Positions 1 to 8,920 of a DNA stretch of 33,843 nt are shown here, piece by piece. Source of the DNA: Pseudomonadales bacterium. GTDB taxonomy: Bacteria > Pseudomonadota > Gammaproteobacteria > Pseudomonadales > Azotimanducaceae. The notes below the pieces were generated by a model that worked only from the letters and a program-made list of their open reading frames with translations, made no database searches and had not been told where the DNA came from. A program made the translations under genes and the position numbers. Within the stretch, counting starts at the first letter, position 1, and the number at the start of each line of letters is the position of its first letter. The stretch lies in NCBI GenBank assembly GCA_019090385.1, contig JAHRWB010000046.1, forward strand, positions 1 through 33,843. Reading direction: 5' to 3'.

Positions 1-729
1 CCGCTCCAGCACCGGTTGCTTGTGCGCGCAAAGAGTCAACAAATATTGGCTATATCTAGAGAAGCTGAACGGAAGGGGTGTTTTACACTGGACCTGTCAG
101 GTTACCAATGTGCTGGGCTCGCGCCATCAACAGAGCGCAGCATAAGAATACATTTTAAGCTTAAGGAAACAGATAAAGCGCGAATCTTACTTTCTAACAT
201 ATTGACTAAGAATGACTATTCTGCCAGCGAAAAAATGTTTGCATCCCGGTTTGTAAAGCGTAACCGAAATGAGCTGAGCGGGGGAAATGGGCAGGAAAAA
301 ATGGATGCAGTATTCAATACTGATACCGATAAAATAAACCCTGAACTTTGCTTTTCTGATCTAACCCTTCATGACCAGCCTCAGAAAAATATTGAGCTTG
401 CCGTGATGGAGAAATTTGGAAAAGATAAATACCGCTGTTGGCATATAGAAAATGATGGGATACTCAGCTTGTTTGGCCTGGCGATGTGGTCTGTAATTTT
501 CCATAAACTACCCGGTGTCTTCATTAATGCAAACCAAACTGGACCACTGGACCTATTTTGGCAAGACTTCTATCCGCAACGCGACGAACAAATAGTCAGT
601 TGCCTTCAGACATTAAAATCCAGCCGCTCATTTTCTTCAAATCTACTGGAAATTTATGATGTTAAAATTGGCATAGCAAATCCATTTGCTTCTTGGCAGC
701 ATTTTTCCCGAGACGGTTTTTCTTTTTAG
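1..729 (+). pseudogene. FAN1-like VRR-NUC family nuclease, 5'-partial remnant lacking its catalytic core
   Basis: The frame is open from the window edge to a TAG at 727-729. The protein carries the conserved middle of bacterial FAN1-type nucleases: SLFGLAMW (466-489), GPLDLF (541-558) and GIANPFASW (670-696). In intact members these are followed by about 100 or more residues holding the PD-(D/E)xK VRR-NUC catalytic residues. Here the similarity stops straight after GIANPFASW and the stop follows ten residues later, so the nuclease active site is absent. The next sequence in the same frame is the tail of a DinG-type helicase, a gene that in my recollection sits directly downstream of the FAN1-like gene in pseudomonad relatives. 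I read this as a deletion that removed the nuclease core and most of the helicase. The family assignment is fairly sure; that it is non-functional is inferred from the missing residues. Confidence 0.7.
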
Positions 730-1065
730 CTTTCAACAATTCCACTGACCTTCTCCTACGCGAAATATCGCAATCAGGCATTGGCCCAAGCTTATGCACT
801 CAATATCGGAGACGCATACGGTTATTTGGTCGCCTATCGGTATCCAGCCATGAGCCGTGTAATTCAGGCAGCAGGCCGATTAATACGCAGCAGTCAAGAT
901 AGAGGTGTACTCTGTTTAGTCGACCCACGTTTTCAAAATCCTCTATTTCGTTGTTTCTTTCCAGATAATTGGTGCTCTAGCAATGTGAATTCTCTAGAAT
1001 TGCCGCTCGAAGTAAAACGCTTCTGGGATGAACCCGATTTAATGCGTATAGGCAATGCTGGATAA
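730..1065 (+). pseudogene. C-terminal fragment of a DinG/XPD-type DNA helicase
   Basis: Immediately after the TAG at 727-729, still in the same frame, the translation reads as the last part of an Rad3/XPD/DinG superfamily 2 helicase. The motif VI segment QAAGRLIR (865-888) is followed by SSQDRGVLCLVD, typical of the helicase C-terminal domain. Only about 110 of the usual 700 or so residues remain. The Walker A, DEAH and Fe-S cluster regions are all gone, so it cannot be a working helicase. The first in-frame start would be a TTG at 781. The fragment ends TAA at 1063-1065, overlapping the pyruvate kinase ATG by one base. That overlap suggests the intact operon once read nuclease, helicase, pyk. 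A single stop codon is all that separates the two remnants. Confidence 0.7.
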
Positions 1066-2483
1066 TGGAAATGTCTCAACAAAATTTTCGCAGAACTAAA
1101 ATTATTTGTACGATTGGGCCTGCTACAGCCAACTATCAAATGTTGGAAAAATTGGCAGCGGCGGGTATGAATATTGTCCGACTGAATATGTCTCATGCCA
1201 CTCATGACTCAGCTGCGCAGATCGTCCAATGGGTGCGTACTATCAATAGAAAAGCAAGGTACCCCGTTGCTATACTGCTTGATACCCAGGGCCCGGAAAT
1301 ACGTACGGGAGATCTGGAAAAACCCATTGAACTAAAAAGTGGAGAAGTGGTAGAACTTACCGTGCTGGACGAGACTGATGTTGAACACACATCTATTCGC
1401 ATCCATTACAATGAATTGATTACTTCCGTCGTCGTTGGTGACCGTATCACGGTAGACAATGGACTAATGAACTTTAAGGTGCTGGAAAAACACGGTGGGC
1501 GGCTAAAATGTAGTGTGCTCGACGGTGGCATGCTGGGGAGCAAGCGGCATGTGAATTTGCCAGGCATCCGGGTTAATTTACCCGCCATCACTGAGAAAGA
1601 CATCAAGGATATTAATTTCGGAGTCTCCCAGGGCGTGGATTTTATCGCGCTTTCGTTTGTGAGAGCTGCCAGTGACATCCACCAGCTACGAGAGCTTCTT
1701 GGCGAAAAGGCACAAGCAATCAGCATTATTGCTAAGATTGAAGACCAGGAAGGTGTCGCCAATAAGGAAGAGATTGCTGAGGTCGCTGATGGCTTGATGG
1801 TTGCCAGGGGGGACCTGGGTATTGAAACCAATATTTCTGAAATGCCTAATACACAGCGTGAGCTGGTGAGGACTACTGCAGTGAAAGGGCGGCGAAGCAT
1901 TGTTGCTACGCATTTACTGGAGTCAATGATTAACAATCCTATTCCAACTCGGGCGGAAGTAACTGATGTTGCGAATGCCATTTATGAAGGGGTGGATGCA
2001 ATTATGCTTTCAGGCGAGACAGGTATTGGCTTGCATCCAGTACGTTGTGTCGAGCAACTACATGAAATTGCTATGGCCAGTGAGCGTTTTCCAGGACTGG
2101 GTTTCGAAACCCAGCTTATAGCGCGGAACGACAAGCAGTTTATTGCGAAAAGTGCTGTTGATCTAGCCCACGCAACCCAGGCCAGAGGCATTATAGTCAT
2201 TACTCGTCGAGGTATAATGGCAGACCAGGTAACGAACTGTAATCCTGTCGATGTGCCAGTTTTTGCATTTACCAATATTAGCCACACGCGTAGACGACTG
2301 ATGTTAAATCGTTCGGTATATAGCTTCAGAACAGCCTTCAGCAATGACCCCGAGAAAACGCTTCAGATTGCGTTTACCGTGCTAAAGGACCGGGCTGGAT
2401 TAAACTCCGGGGATAAGGTGGTTGTTATTTCCGACATACTTGCAGAATCCAAGGTTGACGCTATTCAGCTGCGCAGGCTCTGA
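1065..2483 (+). CDS. pyk: Pyruvate kinase
   Basis: Catalyses the last glycolytic step, phosphoenolpyruvate plus ADP to pyruvate plus ATP, in the cytoplasm. The 472-residue length is usual for the family. Visible motifs are RLNMSH (39-44), DTQGPEIRTG (73-82), the active-site signature around IIAKIEDQEG with Lys224 and Glu226, the metal-binding ARGD ending in Asp250, and MLSGETG (314-320). The B-domain lies between about residues 80 and 175, and a C-terminal regulatory domain begins near 350. The ATG overlaps the stop of the upstream helicase remnant; a second ATG two codons later (1071) is an alternative start. The 3' end faces the permease gene with only two bases between the stops, so no intrinsic terminator fits there. 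All catalytic residues I can check are present. Confidence 0.97.
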   Translation: MEMSQQNFRRTKIICTIGPATANYQMLEKLAAAGMNIVRLNMSHATHDSAAQIVQWVRTINRKARYPVAILLDTQGPEIRTGDLEKPIELKSGEVVELTVLDETDVEHTSIRIHYNELITSVVVGDRITVDNGLMNFKVLEKHGGRLKCSVLDGGMLGSKRHVNLPGIRVNLPAITEKDIKDINFGVSQGVDFIALSFVRAASDIHQLRELLGEKAQAISIIAKIEDQEGVANKEEIAEVADGLMVARGDLGIETNISEMPNTQRELVRTTAVKGRRSIVATHLLESMINNPIPTRAEVTDVANAIYEGVDAIMLSGETGIGLHPVRCVEQLHEIAMASERFPGLGFETQLIARNDKQFIAKSAVDLAHATQARGIIVITRRGIMADQVTNCNPVDVPVFAFTNISHTRRRLMLNRSVYSFRTAFSNDPEKTLQIAFTVLKDRAGLNSGDKVVVISDILAESKVDAIQLRRL

Positions 2484-2485
2484 CG

Positions 2486-3304
2486 TTAATTGATAATTGC
2501 GCTAAAAAGCATTCGGGTAGATACGATGATCAGCAAAAAACCGAAATATCGGCGGAGTTTTTCCTGGGCTACCTTGTGTGCAACCTTGACGCCCAAAGGC
2601 GCTGTTAGCACTGAGGTGATTACGATTACTAATAGGGCTGGCCAATATACATAACCGAGCATGCTAGTGTGCGCATTATTGACATCCCAGCCACTGAACA
2701 CATACCCCACCGTGCCGGCTAGTGCAATTGGCAAGCCCAGTGTGCTAGCAGTTGCTGTCGCCCTATGAGGAGGTACATTAAAATAGACCAAGGTAGGCAC
2801 CACAACATTGCCACCGCCTATGCCTGCGATCCCGGATATGATACCGGACGTCGTGGCGACTACAGAGGCAAGGGTCCAGCCAGGCAAGACGTGATCGGAT
2901 GGTGGACTCCAGCGAGACAACATGACAATGGACACTAAGAGCAGAAAAAATCCGATTAGCAAGCGCAAAACAAGCTCAGACATGCTGGACGCAATATGAC
3001 TGCTTGCGAGGCCACCTAATACCAGGAACACCGTCCATTTACGTACTACTGACCAAATGATAAAACCGGCTTTGAACTGTGCATAGGCGGCAGCTGCAGA
3101 TGTAAAGATAATAGTACTCAGGGAGGTCGCCACAGCGCTCAATACGACAGCCATACCAGAAATTTCAGGAATATTTTGATGGGTAAACAGGAAGATAAGC
3201 GCCGGTACTATGATGACCCCCCCCCCAATGCCTAGCAAACCACCCAGAAAGCCGGCGCAAGCACCAATTAAAAGACAAAACAGAACTAAGAAAATGTCGA
3301 ACAA
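2486..3304 (-). CDS. TSUP (TauE/SafE) family inner-membrane permease
   Basis: A 272-residue, highly hydrophobic protein with about eight predicted membrane segments in two similar halves. Each half starts with the family hallmark: GGLLGIGGGVIIVPAL near residue 22 and GIAGIGGGNVVVPTLVY near residue 158. TSUP proteins carry sulfur- or carbon-containing organic anions such as sulfite, sulfoacetate or thiosulfate, but the substrate cannot be read from sequence. The chosen start is a TTG (3304-3302) that places the first membrane helix correctly. No ATG in this frame lies closer, and the ribosome-binding site is weak. Oddly, the first GIGGG motif is encoded by ten consecutive G bases (C-run at 3217-3226 on the plus strand), a possible slippage site. 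No neighbour clearly indicates its cargo; the cys genes are 17 kb away. Confidence 0.85.
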   Translation of the reverse strand: MFDIFLVLFCLLIGACAGFLGGLLGIGGGVIIVPALIFLFTHQNIPEISGMAVVLSAVATSLSTIIFTSAAAAYAQFKAGFIIWSVVRKWTVFLVLGGLASSHIASSMSELVLRLLIGFFLLLVSIVMLSRWSPPSDHVLPGWTLASVVATTSGIISGIAGIGGGNVVVPTLVYFNVPPHRATATASTLGLPIALAGTVGYVFSGWDVNNAHTSMLGYVYWPALLVIVITSVLTAPLGVKVAHKVAQEKLRRYFGFLLIIVSTRMLFSAIIN

Positions 3305-3485
3305 TTTTAGTAATATGCATGAGAATGTAGGTAATTTTATATTCTCTCGCAGTCCTCAAGTCTTAAAGGCCGCGATTGTGGAAGAATTTGCAAGCAGGTG
3401 CAATTATTATGTGGAAAGAATGTCTGACAATCTATCTATTCCAGAATATGTCAAAGTAAATTAAAACGAGTAAAATGCGACTAGA

Positions 3486-4457
3486 ATGAACTGCAAGTTA
3501 GATTCCCCCATGTTAATGAACTTTCAAAAGGTGCGCTTTTCCAGGCGGCTGTGTCTTATGTCATTAATCACAACCATTATTATGTTTTCAATGGCTGCTT
3601 TAAAGGCTGAGCGAGATATTCCTGCTCAACGTATTATGCTCGACAATGGTGATCTCTATGAAGGGCCATTAATTGGCGGTGTACGTCAGGGGCAGGGCAG
3701 CTACATTTGGAAGGACGGTCGCAAATACCAAGGTAATTTTGCACTAGGAAGAAGAACCGGGCTGGGTATCTTGGAATGGCCAAATGGCAACCGCTATGAA
3801 GGCATGTTTGTAGACAACCAAATGGCTGGGCAGGGTGTCTTCATTTGGGCAAACGAAGACCGTTACGACGGCGACTTTGAGGCTGGTTTACGTACAGGCA
3901 GGGGTGTTTACCGCTGGAAAAACGGTAATACCTACGAAGGCGACTTTGTCGAGGGGCTACTTGAAGGTTATGGCATCTTTTCCTGGGCAGATGGCAGGCT
4001 TTACCGCGGAGAGTTTAAAGCTGGCTTGAAAGCTGGCACTGGGCGCTACAACTGGCCCAATAACAACAAGTATATCGGGCATTTTAACAATGACGAGCGA
4101 CACGGTGCAGGTGTTTATTACTGGAAGGACGGAACAGTCTACCATGGTTTTTTTGCACATAACCGCACCCATGGATTTGGCGTAAAATTTACGCCAGATG
4201 GTTTGTCCGAATTTCAGCAATGGCAAGAAGGAAATCTGCTGTTATCAAGGAAAATTTTGGATAATCCAAAATGCACACTGATAATAGATAATTTGCATTG
4301 GATGTTTAACGATAAAAATTGTATCAATGGACTTGCCCATGGTAGTGGCCCAACTGTCAGTCTTGATGGCACACGGTTTATTGCTAATGCAGATGTCATT
4401 CTTGGCGAGCTGGTCAGAGGAAAAGTAGAAATTCTCGCACAACCGGATTCTAGATAG
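3486..4457 (+). CDS. Exported MORN-repeat protein
   Basis: 323 residues. A basic N-terminus is followed by a hydrophobic segment at about 22-38 and a likely signal-peptidase site near Ala41. After that come eight consecutive 23-residue MORN repeats (about 58-241) of the pattern Y-x-G-x-F-x-x-G-x-x-x-G-x-G-x-x-x-W-x-(D/N)-G. The C-terminal tail contains Cys263 and Cys279, which could form a disulfide in the periplasm. MORN repeats form elongated beta structures used for protein or lipid contact; no enzyme activity is expected. In-frame ATGs at 3510 and 3516 would give a more typical signal peptide than the one at 3486; none has a strong Shine-Dalgarno. Its stop overlaps the kinase start by one base, so the two are almost certainly co-translated, and I infer it is a periplasmic partner of the kinase. 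Confidence 0.85.
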   Translation: MNCKLDSPMLMNFQKVRFSRRLCLMSLITTIIMFSMAALKAERDIPAQRIMLDNGDLYEGPLIGGVRQGQGSYIWKDGRKYQGNFALGRRTGLGILEWPNGNRYEGMFVDNQMAGQGVFIWANEDRYDGDFEAGLRTGRGVYRWKNGNTYEGDFVEGLLEGYGIFSWADGRLYRGEFKAGLKAGTGRYNWPNNNKYIGHFNNDERHGAGVYYWKDGTVYHGFFAHNRTHGFGVKFTPDGLSEFQQWQEGNLLLSRKILDNPKCTLIIDNLHWMFNDKNCINGLAHGSGPTVSLDGTRFIANADVILGELVRGKVEILAQPDSR

Positions 4458-6712
4458 TGGAGATTCCTGGCTACAGTATTGAAAGAGAATTGGGTCGCGG
4501 TGGCACTGCTCGGGTATATTTAGCCGTGCAGAAAAAATTTGGCAGACTCGTTGCCATCAAAGTTGTTTCGCCTCAATTTACCAATGACCCGACCTTCGGC
4601 AAGCGCTTTGTGCGAGAATCACGAATTGTTGCCCAACTCACCCATCCCAATATTGTCCAGGTACATGATGTAGGAGTCAGCGATGACCGCTATTATTTGG
4701 TTATGGAGTTTTTGCGGGGTGGCGATCTAAATCGTAAACTCAAGCAAGGTTTGCACATGCAAGAGGTATTGCAGATTGTAATCGACATGGCACGTGCGCT
4801 TGAATTTGCTCATAATAAGGGCTACGTTCACAGGGATATAAAGCCAGAAAATATTCTATTCAGAGAAGAAGGCTCAGCGGTATTATCTGATTTTGGAATT
4901 GCCAGGGTCATGGAAAACAACTCCAGCATGACGCGGCATGGAACTGTTGTTGGTACCCCACAATACATGAGCCCTGAGCAAGCTTCCGGGAAAATCGTTG
5001 ATGGTCGATCCGACATTTACTCTCTGGGTATTGTTTTTTTTAAAATGCTTACTGGTGCGGTGCCGTTTAAGGCTGACACTGCCATCGCCCTTGGCATTAA
5101 ACACCTCCAGGATCCTGTGCCCGCGGTGCCGGCACATCTTGCTGCATTTCAGAGCATAATCTCCAAGCTACTTGCAAAGAAACCAGAAGACCGCTTTCAG
5201 AATGGTGCGGAACTTGAACAGGCAGTAACTGCATTGAAGGTGGACGGACTCGTTCCCAACAGGGTGATTAAGACCGACATAGTCTCCACAGAAGAAATAC
5301 TCGCCGTGAAGCAGACTATGGAAATTGCAATCGACGACAACCGGGCGATTCGTGCAGATTCGGGTAGTTACCGCAAACGCAAAAAGAAGCACTCTGGACT
5401 GAGTATTGTACTGGTTATAATGCTGGTTTGTACCGCCGTCGCGCTATATGTAACGCCCTCCGCAAAGGACAGAATTAACCAGGTTTTATATGCCTATGGT
5501 ATTTCCGAAGATCCAAAAGTTCGTCAGCTATGGCGTGATGCCAAAGCGATGCGTCATGATCCAAGCCAAAGCTTATCCGCGGTGGTTGCAGCGCATCGGC
5601 GCGTTCTTAATATAAAACCCGATCATAAAAAGGCATTAGACTCCCTCTCTGGCTTGTCTGCGCAATGGAAACAGGATATTTCACTTGCCATTGATGGACA
5701 GAATGTTGCGCTTGCAGAGTCGAAAATGAAAGAAGCCGCAGCGGTCCTCAGAAATGATGCGGAATTTATTAAACTCGGCGAAAGAATAGCTAATCACAGA
5801 CGCGCAGTGTCCCTGGTTCAAAGTACACAAACATTATTGCAAAGCCATGGAATTTCTGACCTACCCAGTGCAACCACAGCCGTGCACTCCTATAAAGAGG
5901 CGTTGCGCCTTGACCCCAATATTGGTGAGGCTCAGGAAGGTCTCAATACACTGGCTCAATTTTACACCAAGTTAGCCGATGACGCGCTTATTGGTAACGA
6001 TGTAACCACAGCCATTAATTTTTTGGAACGTGCAAGCACTGCGAATGATAAGTATGTCGGATTACCATTAGTTCGTGAAAAAATCCAGCAAGCGAATGCA
6101 CTGCAAGGTGAGTTAGAACTAATATTGCAACATGCAAGCAAACTGAGGGCTGAAAATTCTCTAATTTATCCTGCTGGCAATAATGCTGCTGAGTTATATC
6201 GTCGGGTATTGGCCACAGACCCAAGCAATGTCATCGCGGCGCAAGGTCTTGATGAAGTATTTACGCAAGTACTCGGCGAGGTGACGCAGCTTTTAAAAAC
6301 AGGCCACCTGGATGATGTGTCTAAAATTGTTGACAGGTCTGCACAAATTGGTTTTGAATCATCAAAGATAGACAAGCTTAATACCCTGCATAATGCAGAA
6401 GTCAATCGATTGGAAACTATCAAGCAACTATTAGCCGATGCTAACAGACACTTCTATGATGGTTATATTACCGAACCTGCAGACAATAACGTCGTCGCTA
6501 GCTCGCGGGAAGCAATTCGACTAGACCCTGATAATATACAGGCCCTGGAAATGCTCAATCGAAGCGCAGCTCGTTTAATGAAGGTTGCCGAAGACGCCCA
6601 TTCTGCTGGTTTACACGAACAGTCTCTACACTATCTGGATCTGGCGTTAACGGTAACGCCAGATGTTACTGAGTGGAGAGTACTGCGTGATACCTGGCGT
6701 AAGGGCGGATAA
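4457..6712 (+). CDS. Transmembrane Ser/Thr protein kinase with TPR-like periplasmic region
   Basis: 751 residues from a GTG start that overlaps the MORN gene stop. The N-terminal 260 residues are a complete Hanks-type kinase: glycine loop GRGGTARV (13-20), Lys35, helix-C Glu54, catalytic HRDIKPEN (125-132), DFG (145-147), a Thr/Ser-rich activation loop and SPE (172-174). A basic stretch RKRKKKH leads into one membrane helix at about 313-333. By the positive-inside rule the kinase is cytoplasmic and residues about 335-751 are periplasmic. That outer part contains helical repeats resembling TPRs, for example around YKEALRLDPNIGEA, YRRVLATDPSNVIAA and SREAIRLDPDNIQA. This is the plan of a receptor kinase sensing something outside the inner membrane. 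The FHA gene begins ten bases downstream, so autophosphorylated Thr in the kinase is the natural ligand. Confidence 0.95.
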   Translation: MEIPGYSIERELGRGGTARVYLAVQKKFGRLVAIKVVSPQFTNDPTFGKRFVRESRIVAQLTHPNIVQVHDVGVSDDRYYLVMEFLRGGDLNRKLKQGLHMQEVLQIVIDMARALEFAHNKGYVHRDIKPENILFREEGSAVLSDFGIARVMENNSSMTRHGTVVGTPQYMSPEQASGKIVDGRSDIYSLGIVFFKMLTGAVPFKADTAIALGIKHLQDPVPAVPAHLAAFQSIISKLLAKKPEDRFQNGAELEQAVTALKVDGLVPNRVIKTDIVSTEEILAVKQTMEIAIDDNRAIRADSGSYRKRKKKHSGLSIVLVIMLVCTAVALYVTPSAKDRINQVLYAYGISEDPKVRQLWRDAKAMRHDPSQSLSAVVAAHRRVLNIKPDHKKALDSLSGLSAQWKQDISLAIDGQNVALAESKMKEAAAVLRNDAEFIKLGERIANHRRAVSLVQSTQTLLQSHGISDLPSATTAVHSYKEALRLDPNIGEAQEGLNTLAQFYTKLADDALIGNDVTTAINFLERASTANDKYVGLPLVREKIQQANALQGELELILQHASKLRAENSLIYPAGNNAAELYRRVLATDPSNVIAAQGLDEVFTQVLGEVTQLLKTGHLDDVSKIVDRSAQIGFESSKIDKLNTLHNAEVNRLETIKQLLADANRHFYDGYITEPADNNVVASSREAIRLDPDNIQALEMLNRSAARLMKVAEDAHSAGLHEQSLHYLDLALTVTPDVTEWRVLRDTWRKGG

Positions 6713-6722
6713 AGGGTATAAA

Positions 6723-7901
6723 TTGGACAATAGCATACATTATGCGCTAATTATTGATGATGACCGTTTCGACCTGGAATCACACATCACAATAGGGCGC
6801 CACCTGGATAACGACCTGGTCGTCGCTGGAGAGGATGTTTTAGATTTTCATGCGCGTTTGGAACTTCGGGATAGAGGCCCGTGGCTTGCCAGGTTAAATG
6901 ATGCCCCTTTGCATGTTAATAGGATAAGTGTAAAAAGCGGTATTGGCTTAGTGCCCGATGACGAAATTATCCTGGGGCAACATGTATTGACCCTGGTTGC
7001 TGAAAATTCCGGCGCATATGTTATGAATTGGCGTTTGATAAGCCGGGGAGGTAGTTCCAGCATACGCCTGGCAGAGCAAGTGCTGGTGGGCAGAAGCGCA
7101 GACTGTGATTTATGTATTAGTGAGGGCTTTGTCTCCAGACGCCATGCGCTGCTATATATCCGCTCTAATTTAGTTTGGTTGCGTGACCTGGATTCGTCAA
7201 ATGGCACATTCGTCAATGGCGATAGAATAGATGGCGCTGTACATCTGCTGCATGGCGATGAAGTAGCCTTCGATACAAGTGCCTTCCAGCTGGTCGGAGA
7301 AGCAGAGCACCTAACGCCCGTGATCGAATACCCGGGCCAATTTGCAGATTCAATGAGCGAGCCATCGGATCTTACGGAATCTGCCAAGCTCGGACCTGCA
7401 CAGTACAATACGCCGCTGGTATCCACTATAGAAATTGCCCCGGTTCCGATGGGCAATGCGATAGAAAAGTTGCCACCTTCAAGCTTAAAGCCGGGAGGCA
7501 ATGGAGCAGCCGTCAGCGTATTGGTAGGCATGAGCGACCCCGTACTCAACGAAACCTTTCCCCTAACTCTGGGCCGATATTTATTGGGCAGGGATGTAGA
7601 TTCAGATATTCAATTACATGAAAGCAGTGTATCTGGAAAACATGCGGAATTGGATATAAGACTAGAAGGTGCCTATCTAACCAATTTGATAGCGACCAAC
7701 GGCACCCTGGTGAATGCTGAGCAGGTGCAAACGCAGAAGCTTAAAGATAATGATATTATTGACTTAGGTCGGGTCAGACTGGTATATCAGGAAGCTAGAA
7801 GTAATCATACAAGCCAAACTATGGATTTCCGGCTGCCTTTAACACTGGTTGTGGGCTCATTAGTCTTTATTTCCAGCTTGGTGTGGTATTTATATTTCTA
7901 A
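6723..7901 (+). CDS. Tail-anchored protein with three FHA domains
   Basis: The preferred start is TTG 6723, ten bases after the kinase stop and six bases after AAAGGG; the frame is open further upstream but that would overlap the kinase gene. The product is 392 residues. FHA1 (about 8-92) has GRHLDNDL, but the usual SxxH is replaced by DFHA, so it may not bind phosphopeptide. FHA2 (about 105-192) is canonical: GRSADCDL, SRRH (138-141) and SSNGT (158-162). FHA3 (about 267-356) is also canonical: GRDVDSDI, SGKH (304-307) and TNGT (325-328). A Ser/Pro-rich linker separates FHA2 and FHA3. The last 24 residues are a membrane helix with almost nothing beyond, a tail anchor that would keep the FHA domains in the cytoplasm beside the kinase. 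FHA domains read phospho-Thr; the obvious partner is the upstream kinase. No type VI secretion genes are nearby. Confidence 0.9.
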   Translation: MDNSIHYALIIDDDRFDLESHITIGRHLDNDLVVAGEDVLDFHARLELRDRGPWLARLNDAPLHVNRISVKSGIGLVPDDEIILGQHVLTLVAENSGAYVMNWRLISRGGSSSIRLAEQVLVGRSADCDLCISEGFVSRRHALLYIRSNLVWLRDLDSSNGTFVNGDRIDGAVHLLHGDEVAFDTSAFQLVGEAEHLTPVIEYPGQFADSMSEPSDLTESAKLGPAQYNTPLVSTIEIAPVPMGNAIEKLPPSSLKPGGNGAAVSVLVGMSDPVLNETFPLTLGRYLLGRDVDSDIQLHESSVSGKHAELDIRLEGAYLTNLIATNGTLVNAEQVQTQKLKDNDIIDLGRVRLVYQEARSNHTSQTMDFRLPLTLVVGSLVFISSLVWYLYF

Positions 7902-7961
7902 GTTGTATTTATAGTACGCCTACATTCAGTATGTAGCTAAAAGATAGGGAAGGTTGCCAAT

Positions 7962-8879
7962 ATGTCTGTAAAAATTGATTACGTTAGAAGCCTGGAATTT
8001 GAATACGGTATTTCTGACCAGGTGAGTCCACTAATCAGGAGAATAGTTGCCAAAAACCCCAGCCCATTCACATTTCAGGGTACTGGCACCTATATTTTGG
8101 GCCAAGGGAAAGTTGCCGTTATTGATCCCGGACCGGCGGATAGCACACATATCGAAGCCATACTCGCGGAGACTGCTGGAGAGGAAATAACGCATATTCT
8201 GGTGACACATACACATATGGACCATTCTCCAGGCTGTAAAATACTTAAGGAAAGCTGTAACGCCGAAACTTACGCCTTCGGACCCCATGGCTCAGGTCGT
8301 CAGGCTATAGGGGCAGGTGTTGGTGACAGTGTAGAAGAAGGTGCTGATTCAGATTTTCTTCCAAATCATGAAGTGGTGCATGGGCAAATAATCGAAGCCG
8401 ATACCTGGTCTGTAGAATGTGTTTATACTCCTGGTCATACATCAAACCATATGTGCTTTCAGTTACGCGAAGAAAAGGCCCTGTTCACTGGTGATCATGT
8501 AATGGGCTGGTCAACGAGTATTATTTCACCTCCCGATGGTGATATGCGATCTTACCTCGCCAGTTTACAATTACTATTGGAACGAGATGACAAAATTTAT
8601 TGGCCTACCCACGGACCCGCAATTAAAAACCCAAAAAAGCATGTTGAGTCTTTTATTGCGCACAGAAACGAGCGCCAAGAACAGATAATAAAATGTATAA
8701 AGCAGGGCATTCACCTAATACACGACATGGTGCCGGTCATGTACGTTGGTACGCCTGAGTTTATGTATTCTGCGGCAGCAAGAAGCGTATTTGCCGCAGT
8801 TGTTTATATGCTGGAAGCAGATATTCTCGAAACGCCTGATACGGTCTCATTAACAGCCAACTACTTTATGAAGTCTTGA
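7962..8879 (+). CDS. Metallo-beta-lactamase-fold hydrolase (LACTB2-like)
   Basis: 305 residues; ATG preceded by a purine-rich AGGGAAGG. The zinc ligands are all visible: HTHMDH (83-88), His159 in TPGHTSNH, Asp178 in TGDH, and His217 in PTHG. The layout, with a C-terminal winged-helix-like region after about residue 225, resembles the LACTB2/glyoxalase II-like group, whose members include thioester hydrolases and endoribonucleases. The exact substrate is unknown. It lies 60 bases after the FHA gene on the same strand, so it may be co-transcribed. A 6-bp hairpin at 7920-7936 lacks a T-run and would not be a strong terminator. The gene converges on the sensor kinase with a 22-base gap. It is probably an independent housekeeping gene rather than part of the kinase-FHA unit, but I cannot exclude a link. 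Confidence 0.88.
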   Translation: MSVKIDYVRSLEFEYGISDQVSPLIRRIVAKNPSPFTFQGTGTYILGQGKVAVIDPGPADSTHIEAILAETAGEEITHILVTHTHMDHSPGCKILKESCNAETYAFGPHGSGRQAIGAGVGDSVEEGADSDFLPNHEVVHGQIIEADTWSVECVYTPGHTSNHMCFQLREEKALFTGDHVMGWSTSIISPPDGDMRSYLASLQLLLERDDKIYWPTHGPAIKNPKKHVESFIAHRNERQEQIIKCIKQGIHLIHDMVPVMYVGTPEFMYSAAARSVFAAVVYMLEADILETPDTVSLTANYFMKS

Positions 8880-8880
8880 A

Positions 8881-8920
8881 TCTATAAAGTTTGAATAGAA
8901 TTTATAAAGTTTGAATAGAA
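8881..8920. repeat. 20-bp tandem duplication
   Basis: Two head-to-tail 20-base units (8881-8900 and 8901-8920) are identical except for one base, C or T at the second position. The second unit contains the last codons and stop of the sensor kinase on the minus strand; the first lies in the short gap to the hydrolase gene. It looks like a recent slippage or unequal-recombination duplication. Confidence 0.9.

Noticed and set aside
1406-1981. Long open frame antisense to pyruvate kinase
   Set aside because: Low-complexity Ser/Pro/Thr-rich translation with no recognisable domain, lying wholly inside a certain gene; a shadow. The same applies to 6848-7549 opposite the FHA gene.
7920-7936. 6-bp hairpin between the FHA and hydrolase genes
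   Set aside because: Too short and without a T-run to call a terminator.
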